Made by a program: the position numbers and the translations under genes. Source: Solea solea (Eukaryota; Chordata; Actinopteri; Pleuronectiformes; Soleidae). From it: a DNA stretch of 64,000 nt. The stretch is taken from NCBI RefSeq assembly GCF_958295425.1, contig NC_081139.1, positions 18,764,388 through 18,828,387 of the forward strand, written 5' to 3'. The first letter of the stretch is position 1; every line of letters starts with the position of its first letter. Positions 61,263-64,000 of this stretch are shown here, piece after piece. The notes beneath the pieces were generated by a model. The model did no database searches. It worked only from the letters and a program-made list of their open reading frames with translations, and was not told the origin of the DNA.

Positions 61263-64000
61263 GATTCTGACAGTATGATAACTTTGACCAAAACATAGGG
61301 ATGGCTCAATATCACTTTTGTATCCACTCCAATATCTCAGCCTTGATTTCTCTGTGCTGAAACAATGGAGGTAAAGCCAAAAACACACACAGATACACTT
61401 CAGTGGGGACCGAAGCAGCTCAACGTCACTGTCACTGGCCTGAAGTGTTCTACAGTGTTCATGCAAACTATGGATCGAGTGCATCGTCGAGCCGTATTTT
61501 AGACACGCCTAAGAAAGTCTTGATCAGAAGACTGGAGAGAAACTGTTTTCAGTGTTTACTTCACAGTTGCACATCCACTGTTTTCTAACACATAAGGAAC
61601 GGGTCACACCAGCTGCGTCCTGTGTGCGTTGCCTGTGTGTGTTCACACCGGCTGCACATCTGCTGCACATCACTTGTCTCCGGAGTGTCATCAGCTCAGG
61701 CATAGAAAATGTACGTGGTTTTAACACGGCAACTGTTTTAATATTGTGGTATACATTGCAACCCCCACGCTCAATGCAGCTGTACAGTAACTTTCGCAGG
61801 AAGGGTTCATCAGAGCTTCTTTATAGCTCTCTATAGTCTTCCCTTATTTGAGGAGAAAATAGTTTGTGTTCCCTTCCCACAGATGTCAGACTAAAATATC
61901 ACAGAGCTGTCAATCACTGTAGATGTGCAGGTAGAGGCGAAAAACAATAACCCTGGCCCCACAGGACCACTCCAGGTCATACGAGACTCTCAGGACAGTT
62001 TGATTACACCCATGAGGAAATCCACACAAAACAAAAAGAACATCTCATGGCAGCAATTAATTCTTTTTTCTTCCTGCTGTAAAAGAAAATAGTAAACTAA
62101 CATGTGCTTAAGGATGGTCCCTTTTGGCTGTACGCTTGCCGGGGTGAACGCCGGTTACCTGCACAGTCCCTGTTTCCTCATTAAAAAGAAGAAAAGCCTG
62201 TAAAAAGCAGCCTCTCTGAAGGGTACGCTGTTACTATTTCTCAGGGAAGTGTTCTGCTGTTGAGCTATATCGTTCTATCATTGTAAAGACCACACGTCGA
62301 GATTTCAGTCATTCACGTACCACAGCACAACAAGATGCGATGTGAAATGATATTCATAGTTTCACGTGTGCTGGTGAATGGCACTTATCTATTCATTCAT
62401 TTTTTTGTCATCCATGTCCTTGTGGCTGGTAATGTTGTAGTTTAAAGCGCACACAGTATTATGCATCACAGTATACTATATCATGCATGGTGGGAAACAT
62501 GGAACTCGGGGAAATTAACATATTAATGAACTGGAAATACCAAAGAGAAGCCCTCATGGCCCTGAGGACACAATAGTCTTCTTAGTCATTATTGTCGTGT
62601 CATGGCATATGGAACTTGAGGAATGTAAATCACCTGCTTGGGTTCATGAAGAACACAATAGGATTATTGTGATGCAACGGGGATTATCATTTGACAAGGA
62701 AATACATGTTACATTATGTTTAAAAGTTAAATAACATGAAAAAATATGTGCATTACATTATAGAGATATAACTACACTTTATTGAGTTTGCCAGGCTATT
62801 GTTCAGTGTGTAATTCTTGGGCATCTGACTATTTCAAGGTTTGATTGACTTTTCTAACTTTTATGTTGCATCATTTTGCTCTAGCTTTTCAGGCAAACTG
62901 AATCACAGGAAGAAAGATGTTTTTAAATGCTAAAATGGAATTTTTTTAAACCACAAAAAGAGTTGTGAGTCCTCCAAAAAGACAATTTAAAAGGTAGTAG
63001 AAAAGGATGTTGCTGAAGAAAGTCACGTGACAAAGTCATTGTTCTATATTTGGCAGCTGTTTGACAGCCATCAGTTCATTTTATTAGTGAGTTTGAATCG
63101 TCTTTATTTTCACTAAGCATTGTTCCTTTCACTAATCTTGATTAAACCTTCCTACAAGAAATAAGTCCTGTGTAAGCGAGTTAAAAGAGAGCCAAAACAA
63201 AGCTTCACTTTGCAATAGTAATAGGTTCTTACAAGTGGTAAAGTGTGTCCATGATGCATCTCAGGTTTGCTTTTTTCATGTGGTTCAATTACGACTTTAA
63301 TTTGGCCTGGCCTCGTTAATTAGCAACCAGGATAGATTGGTTTGCTGGAGAGGGAAAGTGCGAGCAGAGGGCCAAAAGAGATGAGTGGGAGAAAATTAAA
63401 GAACAGAATGTGCCTGGAGGGGTAGGAACTATTATTTGGCGACACAAAAAAGGCAGTTAAATGAGTTAACGTTGTGCGTGAATCATCATATTGCTTTTGT
63501 GTGCAGTTTACCTGGGTGCTAAAGCTCAGCCAGCGGGAGCGTGTTATGTCATTAATGAGTGCTTGTGCTGGATTTGAATGTCAAAATCTTCATTTTCCCA
63601 GAACAGAGCATGTGCTAAGAGTGTGATGTCTTAAAAACACAGGTGGTTCTTTACATTCTGTACTATATTAAGTAAGATAAGTAGACATTTCTTTCAGATT
63701 TGATCGTCTTAATTTCTTCTAACTCATGTTTCAGCTATTGAGTGGATAAATCTTCCACACAGTGCTTGTTTTTCTGTAAAAAAAGAAATCCATGATGATG
63801 TTTATGGTAGACAAACTTTCGGACAATATAAGTTCAAAGAAATGATTGCAATTGCCTGCCGCACAATGAAGTGCCAAATAACAGAAATATAAATTAAATT
63901 GAAATGGAAAAGTTTTAAGATTAAGACACATTTTGGAATAAAACAACATTATGATGCAGAAATTCACTGGCCCCAAAATGTCAAATGATTATAATTGGAT
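61263..64000. other. non-coding stretch to the right edge
   Basis: No gene was recognised. 63290-63420 contains a compact TTAATTAG-type segment noted as a possible regulatory element. Confidence 0.55.

Overview
The window reads as teleost fish nuclear DNA. It is AT-rich, has a high load of CA/TA microsatellites, carries several tRNA-derived SINEs and short inverted-repeat DNA transposons of types common in ray-finned fish, and its only clear coding signal is split into exons with canonical GT/AG sites. The species cannot be named from the sequence. The repeats suggest a spiny-rayed fish, but that is an inference.

The one confident gene lies on the minus strand between about 20.5 kb and 11.4 kb. 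It is the 5' coding half of a disks-large-associated protein (SAPAP/GKAP family), best matched to DLGAP4. Four exons (20460-19285, 18199-17985, 14404-14254, 11626-11368) join with consistent phases (0, 2, 0) and encode 600 residues. These include the N-terminal landmarks and three of the R-x-S-x-S-Y-type repeats that the family uses to bind the guanylate-kinase domain of PSD-95 proteins. The last exon seen ends in phase 1, so the gene runs off the left edge. The C-terminal GKAP homology domain and PDZ ligand are not in the window.

Region by region: 1-11.4 kb is the intron after the fourth exon. It holds hAT-type MITEs, SINEs, a 0.6-kb tandem duplication that looks promoter-like on the gene strand, and a Gag-like fragment. 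11.6-19.3 kb holds three shorter introns with two foldback elements and a SINE. 20.5-64 kb is either the 5'-UTR intron/upstream part of the gene or intergenic DNA, with no confident coding exon. It contains a decayed integrase-type transposon flanked by inverted short tandem repeats (29.1-29.6 kb), a GIY-YIG/Penelope-type remnant with an adjacent Myb/SANT-like remnant (40.4-41.35 kb), a LINE ORF1-like coiled-coil remnant (47.4-47.8 kb), two copies of one MITE (26.3 and 59.7 kb) and many microsatellites. A few short candidate exons are listed at low confidence.

No RNA gene, CRISPR array or bacterial-type operon was seen. No clearly new biological system was found. The most interesting items are the duplicated promoter-like block inside dlgap4, the lineage-type Met/Gly insertion in the protein, and the integrase remnant with its repeat arms.
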